Shown piece by piece: positions 1 to 7,744 of a DNA stretch of 64,000 nt. A program made the position numbers and the translations under genes. Origin of the DNA: Paucimonas lemoignei (lineage in GTDB: Bacteria; Pseudomonadota; Gammaproteobacteria; Pseudomonadales; Pseudomonadaceae); the NCBI GenBank assembly GCA_900475325.1, contig LS483371.1, positions 5,307,501 through 5,371,500 on the forward strand. Reading direction: 5' to 3'. Each line of letters begins with the position of its first letter. Positions within the stretch are counted from its first letter, which is position 1. The notes below the pieces were generated by a model. That model made no database searches, had not been told where the DNA came from, and saw only the letters and a program-made list of their open reading frames with translations.

Positions 1-60
1 AGATTCGAGAGGCCGTCAACCCCTTATTTCACTAAAGTGTCACATATTCATGAAACGCCC

Positions 61-98
61 CAAAACAAAGGGGCGAGCCTTGCAGCCCGCCCCTCTTT
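61..98 (-). terminator. Intrinsic terminator after bauC
   Basis: On the minus strand a GC-rich hairpin (arms AGGGGCG and CGCCCCT at 69-75 and 88-94) is followed by a T-rich run (TTTGTTTT). It lies just past the bauC stop codon and fits a rho-independent terminator for the bauA-bauC transcript. Confidence 0.8.
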
Positions 99-106
99 AT
101 AAGTAA

Positions 107-1600
107 TTACAAGCTAGGAAACGCGAACTGCGATGCCTCATGGCTTGCACGCTGCGGCCAGCGCTGGGTAATTGCCTTGCGGCGCGTATAGAAACGCACG
201 CCATCCGGGCCATAAGCATGCAGGTCGCCGAACAGCGAACGCTTCCAGCCACCGAAGCTGTGATAAGCCACCGGCACCGGCAGCGGCACGTTGACCCCAA
301 CCATTCCCACTTCGATCTCATCGCAGAACAAGCGGGCCGCTTCGCCATCGCGAGTGAAGATACAGGTGCCATTGCCGTACTCATGATCATTGATCAATTG
401 CATGGCGGCTTCGAGACTGTCAACGCGCACGATGCACAGCACCGGACCAAAGATCTCTTCTTTATAGATACGCATCTCTGGGGTGACCTGATCGAACAGG
501 CAACCACCCAGGAAGAAGCCATCCTCATTACCGGCGACACTCAAGCCACGGCCATCGACCACCAGCTTCGCACCCGCCTGGACGCCGTCTTCTATATAGC
601 CACTGACTTTATCGCGATGCTGCCCGGTAACCAGTGGCCCCATGTCCAGCCCGCAGGTGGTGCCCGCGCCGATTTTCAGCGAAGCGATTTGTGGCACCAG
701 CTTGGCGACCAATGCATCGGCAACCTGATCACCCACACACACCGCAACAGAGATGGCCATGCAGCGTTCACCACATGAACCATAAGCTGCGCCCATCAGT
801 GCGCTGACTGCGTTGTCCAGATCGGCATCCGGCATCAGCACCGCATGGTTCTTCGCCCCGCCCAATGCCTGAACGCGCTTGCCACGTGCAGCGCCTTCTT
901 TATAGATGTACTCGGCAATCGGAGTGGAGCCGACAAAGCTCAACGCTTTGACTTCCGGCGCTTCGATCAGCGCGTCCACCGCAGTTTTGTCACCGTGCAC
1001 CACGTTAAGGACGCCTTTAGGCAGGCCGGCTTCCTGCAACAACTGGGCAATCAGCAAGGTGGAGCTTGGATCGCGCTCCGATGGTTTGAGGATGAAGCAG
1101 TTGCCGCACACAATCGCCAGCGGATACATCCACAGCGGCACCATCGCCGGGAAGTTGAACGGGGTAATACCGGCGACCACACCCAGCGGCTGGAAATCAG
1201 ACCAGGCATCAATGTTCGGCCCCACGTTGCGGCTGTATTCACCTTTGAGGACTTCCGGCGCAGCACAGGCAAACTCGACGTTTTCGATACCGCGCTTCAA
1301 CTCGCCTGCAGCATCTTCGAGGGTCTTGCCATGCTCTTCGCTAATCAGCTGGGCGATACGAGCCTCGTTCTGCTCCAGCAACTGCTTGAAACGGAACATG
1401 ACCTGCGCGCGCTTTGCCGCCGGCGTATTGCGCCATGCCGGAAAAGCAGCCTTGGCTGAATCGATCGCCTGCTGCACGATTTCCCGGCTCGCCAATGGGA
1501 CTTTATGGATAGCCTGGCCGGTCGAGGGATTGAATACGTCGGCGGTGCGGCCTGTATCGGTCACAAATTGGCCGTCGATCAGGTGTTGAATGGTGCTCAT
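107..1600 (-). CDS. bauC: Malonate-/methylmalonate-semialdehyde dehydrogenase (CoA-acylating)
   Basis: A 497-residue aldehyde dehydrogenase of the MmsA type, which oxidises malonate semialdehyde or methylmalonate semialdehyde to acetyl-CoA or propionyl-CoA with NAD+ and CoA. The fold motifs are in order: PFNFP with the oxyanion Asn near 149, Lys near 172, the FVGSTP nucleotide loop near 222-227 and the catalytic Cys near 280 in GERCMA. It is full length for the family and cytosolic. It sits 61 bp downstream of the transaminase bauA on the same strand, so malonate semialdehyde made from beta-alanine is the likely substrate, as for P. aeruginosa bauC (PA0130). A valine-pathway mmsA is the alternative name; the neighbourhood favours bauC. 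Confidence 0.88.
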   Translation of the reverse strand: MSTIQHLIDGQFVTDTGRTADVFNPSTGQAIHKVPLASREIVQQAIDSAKAAFPAWRNTPAAKRAQVMFRFKQLLEQNEARIAQLISEEHGKTLEDAAGELKRGIENVEFACAAPEVLKGEYSRNVGPNIDAWSDFQPLGVVAGITPFNFPAMVPLWMYPLAIVCGNCFILKPSERDPSSTLLIAQLLQEAGLPKGVLNVVHGDKTAVDALIEAPEVKALSFVGSTPIAEYIYKEGAARGKRVQALGGAKNHAVLMPDADLDNAVSALMGAAYGSCGERCMAISVAVCVGDQVADALVAKLVPQIASLKIGAGTTCGLDMGPLVTGQHRDKVSGYIEDGVQAGAKLVVDGRGLSVAGNEDGFFLGGCLFDQVTPEMRIYKEEIFGPVLCIVRVDSLEAAMQLINDHEYGNGTCIFTRDGEAARLFCDEIEVGMVGVNVPLPVPVAYHSFGGWKRSLFGDLHAYGPDGVRFYTRRKAITQRWPQRASHEASQFAFPSL

Positions 1601-1661
1601 GAAATGACTCCGAAGCAGGCGCGAACAGATTCGCGCCTGTCATCTATATAGAAGAGGGTTA

Positions 1662-3008
1662 TCAGTCGATCTGATTCAGCGCTTCGCCTACCGCATCGAA
1701 TAGACGATCCAGGTCCTGCGGCTTGCTGTTGAACGTTGGCCCGAACTGCAGGGTGTCGCCACCGAAGCGCACATAGAACCCTGCTTTCCACAGCTTCATG
1801 CCCGCTTCGAATGGCCGGACGATCGCATCGCCATCACGTGGAGCAATCTGGATCGCACCCGCGAGGCCGTAGTTACGAATATCCACGACATTCTTGGTGC
1901 CCTTGATGCTGTGAATGGCGCTTTCGAAATGCGGCGCGACTTCTGCGGCTTGCTGCACAAGGTTTTCCCGCTGCAGCAACTCCAACGCGGCAAGACCGGC
2001 CGCACAAGCAACCGGGTGAGCGGAATAGGTGTAGCCATGGGGGAATTCCACTGCGTACTCAGGCGTCGGCTGATTCATGAACGTCTGATAAATCTCGCTG
2101 CTGGCAATCACCGCCCCCATGGGAATCGCACCGTTGGTGACTTGCTTGGCGATGCACATCAGGTCAGGCGTCACACCGAAGCTTTCCGCACCGAACATCG
2201 AGCCAGTGCGACCGAAGCCGGTGATGACTTCGTCGAAGATCAGCAGGATGTTGTGCTGATCACAAATTTCACGCAGGCGCTTGAGGTAACCCTGCGGCGG
2301 AACGATCACTCCGGCGGAGCCCGCCATGGGCTCAACGATGACCGCAGCGATGTTCGAAGCGTCATGCAGCTCGATCAGCTTGAGCATTTCATCGGCCAGC
2401 GCGATGCCACCCGCTTCCGGCATCCCTTTGGAATAGGCGTTGCTGGCCAGCAAGGTGTGGGGCAGATGATCGACATCCATCAACTGGCCAAACATTTTGC
2501 GATTGCCGTTCACGCCGCCCAGGCTGGTGCCCGCCACGTTAACGCCGTGATAGCCACGGGCACGACCGATCATTTTGGTCTTGCTCGCCTGACCTTTGAG
2601 ACGCCAGTAAGCGCGCACCATCTTCACTGCCGTATCGGCGCACTCGGAACCCGAGTTGGTATAGAAGACGTGATTCAGGTTGCCCGGGGTCAGCTCGGTG
2701 ATTTTCTCCGCCAGTTGAAACGACAGCGGATGACCGAATTGAAACGCGGGGGAGTAATCCAGAATGCCCAGCTGTTTGGAAACCGCTTCCTGGATCTCTT
2801 TGCGGGTGTGCCCCGCACCGCAGGTCCACAGGCCAGACAAGGCGTCGTAGATCTTGCGGCCCTTGTCGTCCGTCAGGTAACTGCCACTGGCCGCCACGAT
2901 CAACCGCGGATCGCGCTGGAAATTGCGATTGGCGGTGTAAGGCATCCAATGAGCATCAAGCTTCAATTGGCTGGCGATAGACATGTCGGACGACTCAAAA
3001 CTGTTCAT
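1662..3008 (-). CDS. bauA: Beta-alanine:pyruvate (omega-amino acid) transaminase
   Basis: A class III PLP aminotransferase of 448 residues that moves the amino group of beta-alanine to pyruvate, giving malonate semialdehyde and alanine. The PLP phosphate-binding NSGSE is near 118-122, the cofactor Asp is in IFDEVITGFGR near 258-267 and the Schiff-base Lys is near 288 (CIAKQVTNG). The N-terminal part (LDAHWMPYTANRNFQRDPR) is characteristic of Pseudomonas omega-amino acid:pyruvate aminotransferase. The ATG at 3008 is chosen because AGGT lies at ribosome-binding distance; the open frame extends to 3050 without a better start. It is first in a bauA-bauC operon and divergent from bauR. Confidence 0.9.
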   Translation of the reverse strand: MNSFESSDMSIASQLKLDAHWMPYTANRNFQRDPRLIVAASGSYLTDDKGRKIYDALSGLWTCGAGHTRKEIQEAVSKQLGILDYSPAFQFGHPLSFQLAEKITELTPGNLNHVFYTNSGSECADTAVKMVRAYWRLKGQASKTKMIGRARGYHGVNVAGTSLGGVNGNRKMFGQLMDVDHLPHTLLASNAYSKGMPEAGGIALADEMLKLIELHDASNIAAVIVEPMAGSAGVIVPPQGYLKRLREICDQHNILLIFDEVITGFGRTGSMFGAESFGVTPDLMCIAKQVTNGAIPMGAVIASSEIYQTFMNQPTPEYAVEFPHGYTYSAHPVACAAGLAALELLQRENLVQQAAEVAPHFESAIHSIKGTKNVVDIRNYGLAGAIQIAPRDGDAIVRPFEAGMKLWKAGFYVRFGGDTLQFGPTFNSKPQDLDRLFDAVGEALNQID

Positions 3009-3085
3009 CGGAACGGACCTCGCTGGAGCGCTGGCGGTGAGTGGGTGCAAATTGTTGATGCAGCTAAAGTGCCACGGGGATAAAG

Positions 3086-3108
3086 TCGGAAAAACCCAAC
3101 TTTTCCGA
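3086..3108. promoter_or_regulatory. Inverted-repeat operator between bauA and bauR
   Basis: A perfect 8-bp inverted repeat, TCGGAAAA and TTTTCCGA, separated by 7 bp (ACCCAAC). It lies in the 125-bp gap between the divergent bauA and bauR genes, 25 bp before the bauR start. Size and position suit a LysR-type regulator site controlling both directions. Binding by BauR is inferred. Confidence 0.7.
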
Positions 3109-3133
3109 TCTTCAGTTAGCCGACTACTAAACT

Positions 3134-4051
3134 ATGAGCCGTCGCCCCGATCCCTTGGCACAAGTCAGTGACTTTGATATTCGCTTGCTACGCATCTTTC
3201 GAAGCGTAGTCGAGTCCGGTGGTTTCTCAGCCGCTGAAAGCGCACTGGGCATCGGCCGCTCGGCCATCAGCCAACAGATGAGCGATCTAGAACAGCGCCT
3301 GGGCCTGCGTTTGTGTCAACGCGGGCGGGCGGGATTTTCCGTTACTGAAGAAGGCCGCGAGGTTTACCAGTCCGCTTTGCAGTTGCTCAGCGCCCTGGAA
3401 AGCTTCCGGACCGAGGTTAACGGGCTGCATCAGCACTTGCGCGGCGAACTGAACATCGGGCTGACCGATAACCTGGTCACCCTCCCCCACATGCGCATCA
3501 CCCACGCATTGGCGCAGCTCAAAGAACGCGGCCCGGACGTGCACATCAACATCCGCATGATTGCGCCCAACGAAGTCGAGCAAGGCGTGCTCGATGGCCG
3601 CTTGCATGTCGGAGTCGTGCCTCAGGCCAGCGCGCTGTCGGGGCTTGAATATCAGCCGTTGTACAGCGAGCGGTCATTGCTCTATTGCGCAGTGGGTCAT
3701 CCGCTCTTCTATATGGAAGATGCTGCACTGGATGATTCACGGTTGGCTGAGCAGGACGCCATTGCCCCGACCTTCCGCCTGCCCGCCGATATTCAAGCCC
3801 ATTATCAGGCGCTCAATTGCACCGCCAGCGCTTCGGACCGCGAAGGCATGGCGTTTCTAATTCTGACCGGTCGCTACATCGGCTACCTGCCGGACCATTA
3901 CGCCAGTTTCTGGGTGCAGCAGGGGCGCTTGCGGGCATTGAAGCCTTCTTCACGGTTTTACGACCTGAGCCTGGTCTCGGTCACTCGCAAAGGCCGCCGC
4001 CCCCATTTGGTGCTGGAGAGCTTTCTGCAGACGCTGGCTGCTACGCGGTGA
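3134..4051 (+). CDS. bauR: LysR-family regulator of beta-alanine catabolism
   Basis: A 305-residue LysR-type regulator. The winged helix-turn-helix is near residues 13-72 (FSAAESALGIGRSAISQQMSDLEQRLG), followed by a linker helix and a two-lobed co-inducer domain from about residue 95. It is transcribed away from bauA with a perfect inverted repeat in between, the usual arrangement for a LysR protein controlling the adjacent catabolic genes. P. aeruginosa BauR (PA0133) occupies the same position, so beta-alanine or a derivative is the likely inducer. Confidence 0.82.
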   Translation: MSRRPDPLAQVSDFDIRLLRIFRSVVESGGFSAAESALGIGRSAISQQMSDLEQRLGLRLCQRGRAGFSVTEEGREVYQSALQLLSALESFRTEVNGLHQHLRGELNIGLTDNLVTLPHMRITHALAQLKERGPDVHINIRMIAPNEVEQGVLDGRLHVGVVPQASALSGLEYQPLYSERSLLYCAVGHPLFYMEDAALDDSRLAEQDAIAPTFRLPADIQAHYQALNCTASASDREGMAFLILTGRYIGYLPDHYASFWVQQGRLRALKPSSRFYDLSLVSVTRKGRRPHLVLESFLQTLAATR

Positions 4052-4076
4052 GACATTTCCAACGCATTTCGTTTTC

Positions 4077-4168
4077 TGTGGGACCGAATTCATTCGGGAA
4101 GAGGGCATCCCTGACCACACATCTTCATCGAATGTACCGGCCCTTTCCCGGATGAATCCGGTCCCACA
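4077..4168. repeat. REP pair (REPIN)
   Basis: Two facing REP sequences between bauR and the purine permease. The left begins TGTGGGACCGAATTC and the right ends CCGGTCCCACA, so the unit can fold into one long hairpin. This copy has CGGGAA instead of the CGCGAA of most others, with a matching change on the other arm. Confidence 0.85.
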
Positions 4169-4198
4169 AGATTGCAGCAACGTGGCAGGTCAAAAAAA

Positions 4199-4223
4199 CC
4201 TGAGCACTTGGACAGCTTTTTGC
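4199..4223 (+). promoter_or_regulatory. Sigma-54-like promoter before the purine permease
   Basis: TTGGACAGCTTTTTGCA at 4208-4224 has the -24 GG and -12 GC exactly 10 nt apart. The start of transcription would be near 4235, 24 nt before the permease ATG. The CAC of the consensus is replaced by ACA. A loose palindrome (CTGAGCA-CT-TGGACAG) overlaps the -24 element. The same deviation is seen in the promoter at 16139. Confidence 0.5.
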
Positions 4224-4258
4224 ACAGATATCGATACAAACAATATCGAGACCGCCCC

Positions 4259-5650
4259 ATGCAGCCCGAAGCCTCCACCAGCAGCGATCTGATTTACGGC
4301 CTGGATGATCGCCCCAAACCCTTACCGGCGATGCTTGCCGCGCTGCAACACGTGCTTGCCAGCTTCGTCGGGATCATCACGCCGCCGCTGGTGATCGGCT
4401 CGGCGTTGGGGCTGGGCGCTTACATGCCGTACCTGATCAGCATGGCGTTGATGGTTTCCGGTGTAGGCACTTTCATCCAGGCACGTCGGCCATTCGGCAT
4501 TGGCGCCGGGATGATCTGCCTGCAGGGCACCAGTTTTGCGTTTCTCGGCGCGGTGTTGTCGGCGGGCTTTCTGGTCAAGCAACGGGGCGGCAGCCCGGAA
4601 GACATCCTGGCGATGATCTTCGGCGTGTGCTTTTTCGGTGCTCTGGTGCAGATCGTGTTGAGTCGATTCATCGGCCAGTTGCGCCGGGTCATCACGCCAC
4701 TGGTAACAGGCATCGTGATCACCCTGATTGGCGTCAGCCTGATCAAGGTCGGAGTAACCGACCTGGGCGGTGGCTTCAACGCGCCGGACTTCGGCGAGCC
4801 GCTGAATCTCGCGCTGGGCGGCTTTGTATTGCTGGTGATCATCCTGCTCAATCGTTCGAACACGCCCTGGATACGCTTGTCCGCCATTATCATCGGCCTG
4901 GCCGTTGGCAGCCTCGCGGCGTGGTTCAGCGGAAAACTGATCCCCCATTCGGTCAGCGATCTGCCCTTGATCAGCGTGCCCATTCCGTTCAGATTTGGTT
5001 TTGCGTTTGATTGGAGCGCTTTCCTACCCGTGGCGCTGATTTATCTGATCAGCACCATCGAAACTGTCGGCGACCTGACCGCCAACTGCATGCTCGCCCG
5101 CAAGCCCATCAGCGGCCCGAGCTACATTGCCCGGCTCAAGGGCGGCGTGCTGGGCGACGGGGTCAGTTGCATGATCGCGGCGACCTTCAGCGCCTTCCCC
5201 AACACCACGTTCGCCCAGAACAACGGCGTGATCCAGCTGACTGGCGTTGCCAGCCGGTATGTCGGCCTGTACATCGGCGCGGTGCTGTTCGTGCTCGGCC
5301 TGTTCCCCACCATTGGCGCCCTGCTCCAGCAGATCCCCAAGCCGGTGCTGGGCGGTGCAACCCTCGTCATGTTCGGCAGTGTGGCTGCCGCTGGCGTACG
5401 CATTCTGTCCCAGGCGCCGCTGGACCGGCGCAGCATGCTGATCATCGCCACCTCCTTTGGCGTCGGGCTGGGCATCGCTGCGCAGCCGGCGTTGTTGCAT
5501 CACCTGCCCAAGCTGGTGCAAAACCTGTTCGATTCGGCGATCACCAGCGGCGGCATCACGGCGATCGTGATGTGCCTTTTGCTGCCGGAGGACAAGGCAA
5601 GCGTGGAGGTCGTCAAACCTGTTTCCGACGTGGAGACATCAGCTCATTAA
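4259..5650 (+). CDS. NCS2-family xanthine/uracil-type purine permease
   Basis: A 463-residue inner-membrane nucleobase:H+ symporter of the NCS2 family, with about 14 hydrophobic segments. The family signature is present near residues 310-330 (FPNTTFAQNNGVIQLTGVAS), and the form QNNGVIQLTG is that of the XanP/XanQ xanthine branch rather than UraA. The start at 4259 is preferred because the 29 upstream in-frame residues are polar and overlap the promoter. It is followed by a RutR-like regulator and lies in a purine gene region, so xanthine or a related purine is the likely cargo. Confidence 0.85.
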   Translation: MQPEASTSSDLIYGLDDRPKPLPAMLAALQHVLASFVGIITPPLVIGSALGLGAYMPYLISMALMVSGVGTFIQARRPFGIGAGMICLQGTSFAFLGAVLSAGFLVKQRGGSPEDILAMIFGVCFFGALVQIVLSRFIGQLRRVITPLVTGIVITLIGVSLIKVGVTDLGGGFNAPDFGEPLNLALGGFVLLVIILLNRSNTPWIRLSAIIIGLAVGSLAAWFSGKLIPHSVSDLPLISVPIPFRFGFAFDWSAFLPVALIYLISTIETVGDLTANCMLARKPISGPSYIARLKGGVLGDGVSCMIAATFSAFPNTTFAQNNGVIQLTGVASRYVGLYIGAVLFVLGLFPTIGALLQQIPKPVLGGATLVMFGSVAAAGVRILSQAPLDRRSMLIIATSFGVGLGIAAQPALLHHLPKLVQNLFDSAITSGGITAIVMCLLLPEDKASVEVVKPVSDVETSAH

Positions 5651-5764
5651 AAATGCTCAGGATGCTGAACGGTTAACAGGATTTGCCCCGCCAACGCTTG
5701 TCGGATCGGCGCGGTTACGTTATCTGTTCAGCGTCGCACCCCATGATCTGTCCCGGAACTGCCC

Positions 5765-6427
5765 ATGACCCTTGAAGTCCCTGCGCACAGCACCCTTGGC
5801 ATCAAGCCTGCCAGCCGTATTCGCCAGAAGAATGAAGAAGCCATTATCAAAGCCGCCGAGGACGAGTTCGCCCGTCACGGCTTCAAAGGCACCAGCATGA
5901 ATACCATCGCGCTGAACGCCGGGCTGCCCAAGGCCAATCTGCATTACTACTTCACCAACAAGCTCGGGCTCTACATCGCGGTGCTGAGCAATATCCTCGA
6001 GCTGTGGGACAGCACCTTCAATAATCTGAAAGTCGAGGATGATCCCGCTCAAGCGCTGAGCCGCTACATCCGCGCAAAAATGGAGTTCTCCCGACGCCAC
6101 CCTCAGGCGTCGCGGATATTCGCCATGGAGATCATCAGTGGTGGCGAATGCCTGAATCAGTATTTCAGTCAGGACTACCAGACCTGGTTCCAGGGCCGCG
6201 CCGGGGTGTTTCAGGCCTGGATCGATGCAGGAAAAATGGACCCGGTCGACCCCGTACACCTGATTTTCCTACTGTGGGGCAGCACTCAACACTATGCCGA
6301 CTTTGCGACGCAGATCTGTCAGGTCACTGGCCGCACGCGATTAACCAAGCAAGACATGGACGTTGCGAGCGACAATCTGATCCGCATCATTCTCAAGGGT
6401 TGCGGCCTGACGCCGCCTGAGGCTTGA
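5765..6427 (+). CDS. TetR-family regulator, RutR-like
   Basis: A 220-residue TetR regulator. The N-terminal helix-turn-helix is near residues 25-65 (GFKGTSMNTIALNAGLPKAN, then LHYYFTNK). The C-terminal half, with FSRRHPQASRIFAMEI and WGSTQHYADF, matches the RutR (YcdC) ligand domain, which in E. coli RutR binds uracil. It is 114 bp downstream of a purine permease and probably senses a pyrimidine or purine. A palindrome at 16129-16148 in this window resembles the RutR-type TTGACCA-N2-TGGTCAA operator and is a candidate target. Confidence 0.8.
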   Translation: MTLEVPAHSTLGIKPASRIRQKNEEAIIKAAEDEFARHGFKGTSMNTIALNAGLPKANLHYYFTNKLGLYIAVLSNILELWDSTFNNLKVEDDPAQALSRYIRAKMEFSRRHPQASRIFAMEIISGGECLNQYFSQDYQTWFQGRAGVFQAWIDAGKMDPVDPVHLIFLLWGSTQHYADFATQICQVTGRTRLTKQDMDVASDNLIRIILKGCGLTPPEA

Positions 6428-6475
6428 ATAGATGCCCGAACTGACGTAAACCCCGTCGACAGCTGGAACCCACGA

Positions 6476-7069
6476 ATGTCCTTTACTCTGGTTGGCCCTT
6501 GTGAATATCGCGAAGAAATTCGCAAGAGCCGCTTCATCACCCTCGCCGCGCCCATCTCCAGCGCGGGCGACGCACAAGCGTTCATCGAGCAGAACAGCGA
6601 CCTGAACGCCACCCACAATTGCTGGGCCTGGAAACTGGCCGACCACTATCGCAGCAACGATGATGGCGAACCGGGCGGCACGGCGGGCCGTCCGATTCTC
6701 GCAGCCATCGAGGCACAAGAGTTCGATCAGGTCGTAGTGCTGGTGATTCGCTGGTATGGCGGGATTCAACTGGGTACTGGCGGGCTGGCCCGAGCGTATG
6801 GCGGCGGCGCCAACAAATGCCTGCAACTGGCCGAGCGTCTACCGCTGATCAACCGCGTGCCGCTGAGTTTTTCGTGCAGTTTCAGCGAGCTGGCACTGGT
6901 CAAATTGCGGGTCGCGGAACTCAACGGTCTAGTGCAGCACGAAGACTTCACGGCCAACGGAGTCGAGCTGTCGATTGCCTTCGGGCCGGAGCAGATAGAG
7001 GTTTTGCGCAAGCAGCTGGCGGATTTGAGTCGTGGGCGGATTGTGTTGCAGCTCTCCCCTGAGGATTAA
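6476..7069 (+). CDS. yigZ: YigZ/IMPACT family protein (UPF0029)
   Basis: A 197-residue protein of the conserved YigZ/IMPACT family. The N-terminal domain (to about residue 120) contains the family block DDGEPGGTAGRPIL near 61-74 and RWYGGIQLGTGGL near 92-104. The C-terminal part is the DUF1949 RNA-binding-like domain. The eukaryotic relative IMPACT modulates translation through GCN1/GCN2, but the bacterial role is not established. It follows the RutR-like gene by 48 bp. I see no link to purine metabolism. Confidence 0.85.
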   Translation: MSFTLVGPCEYREEIRKSRFITLAAPISSAGDAQAFIEQNSDLNATHNCWAWKLADHYRSNDDGEPGGTAGRPILAAIEAQEFDQVVVLVIRWYGGIQLGTGGLARAYGGGANKCLQLAERLPLINRVPLSFSCSFSELALVKLRVAELNGLVQHEDFTANGVELSIAFGPEQIEVLRKQLADLSRGRIVLQLSPED

Positions 7070-7075
7070 CGCGGA

Positions 7076-7171
7076 CCTGTGGGAGCGAATTCATTCGCGA
7101 ATGTGGGCGTACAACCGAAGCACATCTATCGAATGTACCTGCCTATTCGCGAATGAATTCGCTCCCACAGG
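7076..7171. repeat. REP pair (REPIN)
   Basis: Facing REPs, CCTGTGGGAGCGAATTC on the left and GAATTCGCTCCCACAGG on the right, downstream of yigZ. The inner sequence (cgaatgtacctgcct) recurs in many copies in this window. Confidence 0.9.
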
Positions 7172-7691
7172 TCTGAGGTCAACCAATGTGTTCATGTGTT
7201 TCCAAGGGTTGGTCTGCTAATCCCACACTTGCACACATCTACTGTGCATCCGCCTGTGGATAAGCTGAGTACAGGCCTCTGCGAGGCTTACGGGCCATGG
7301 CTTTCAGAAGATTGATCAATTTCTGTACAGATGTGCACTCAAATCACAAAAACCTCAACCAAACAGTCTCTTAGCGATGCTTATTGCCTCTGGCAGCAAC
7401 GGTGCCACTGTTTATATCGAGGTTTTTCGCTTGCGCACAGTTACTGTGGACCAACCTGTGGATAACAGGTGCAACGCTCGCCCCGGCGCTTGGCGTAGCT
7501 CGCTCGCCGCGGACTGTCTATTTTTTGCACAACCGAAGTGAGCACTATTGAATCAGTCGGCCAGGGATTCGCCCTGAACTGGTGCCCGATTCAAAGCCCC
7601 GAACAGTGATCAGCTGCTTGGCTGCGTCACGAAAACGGCGGGAAGCGCGATAGCGTGGCGCAAAGACGACAAACAACCAAAACCTGACTAC
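7172..7691. other. Long intergenic region with DnaA boxes
   Basis: About 520 bp without a credible gene. It contains two perfect DnaA boxes (TGTGGATAA at 7255-7263 and 7457-7465); a third (TTATCCACA, 7709-7717) lies just beyond. I see no tRNA or known riboswitch core here. Confidence 0.6.
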
Positions 7692-7717
7692 CTGGCCAGG
7701 AAATTGCTTTATCCACA
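7255..7717. promoter_or_regulatory. Cluster of three consensus DnaA boxes
   Basis: TGTGGATAA at 7255-7263, TGTGGATAA at 7457-7465 and TTATCCACA at 7709-7717 are all exact matches to the 9-mer DnaA box. The last overlaps the predicted transcription start of the ABC operon. No replication genes are nearby, so this is not oriC. Confidence 0.5.
7692..7708 (+). promoter_or_regulatory. Sigma-54-like promoter of the ABC operon
   Basis: CTGGCCAGGAAATTGCT has -24 GG (7694-7695) and -12 GC (7706-7707) with 10 nt between, and matches the sigma-54 consensus better than the other two candidates in the window. The predicted transcript starts near 7719, 26 nt before the ATPase ATG. Confidence 0.6.
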
Positions 7718-7744
7718 GGCGATCTATCTGACCTTGAGCCTGTC

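Noticed and set aside
1911..3083. 390-residue open frame on the plus strand opposite bauA
   Set aside because: It is an antisense shadow of a GC-rich gene: His/Arg/Gln-rich with no domain and no ribosome-binding site.
7523..7531. Additional sigma-54 promoter at TTTTTTGCA
   Set aside because: The -24 position has TG instead of GG, whereas the match at 7692 is complete.
7255..7717. Chromosomal origin of replication
   Set aside because: DnaA boxes are present, but dnaA, dnaN, rpmH and AT-rich 13-mers are absent; the genes around are transport genes.
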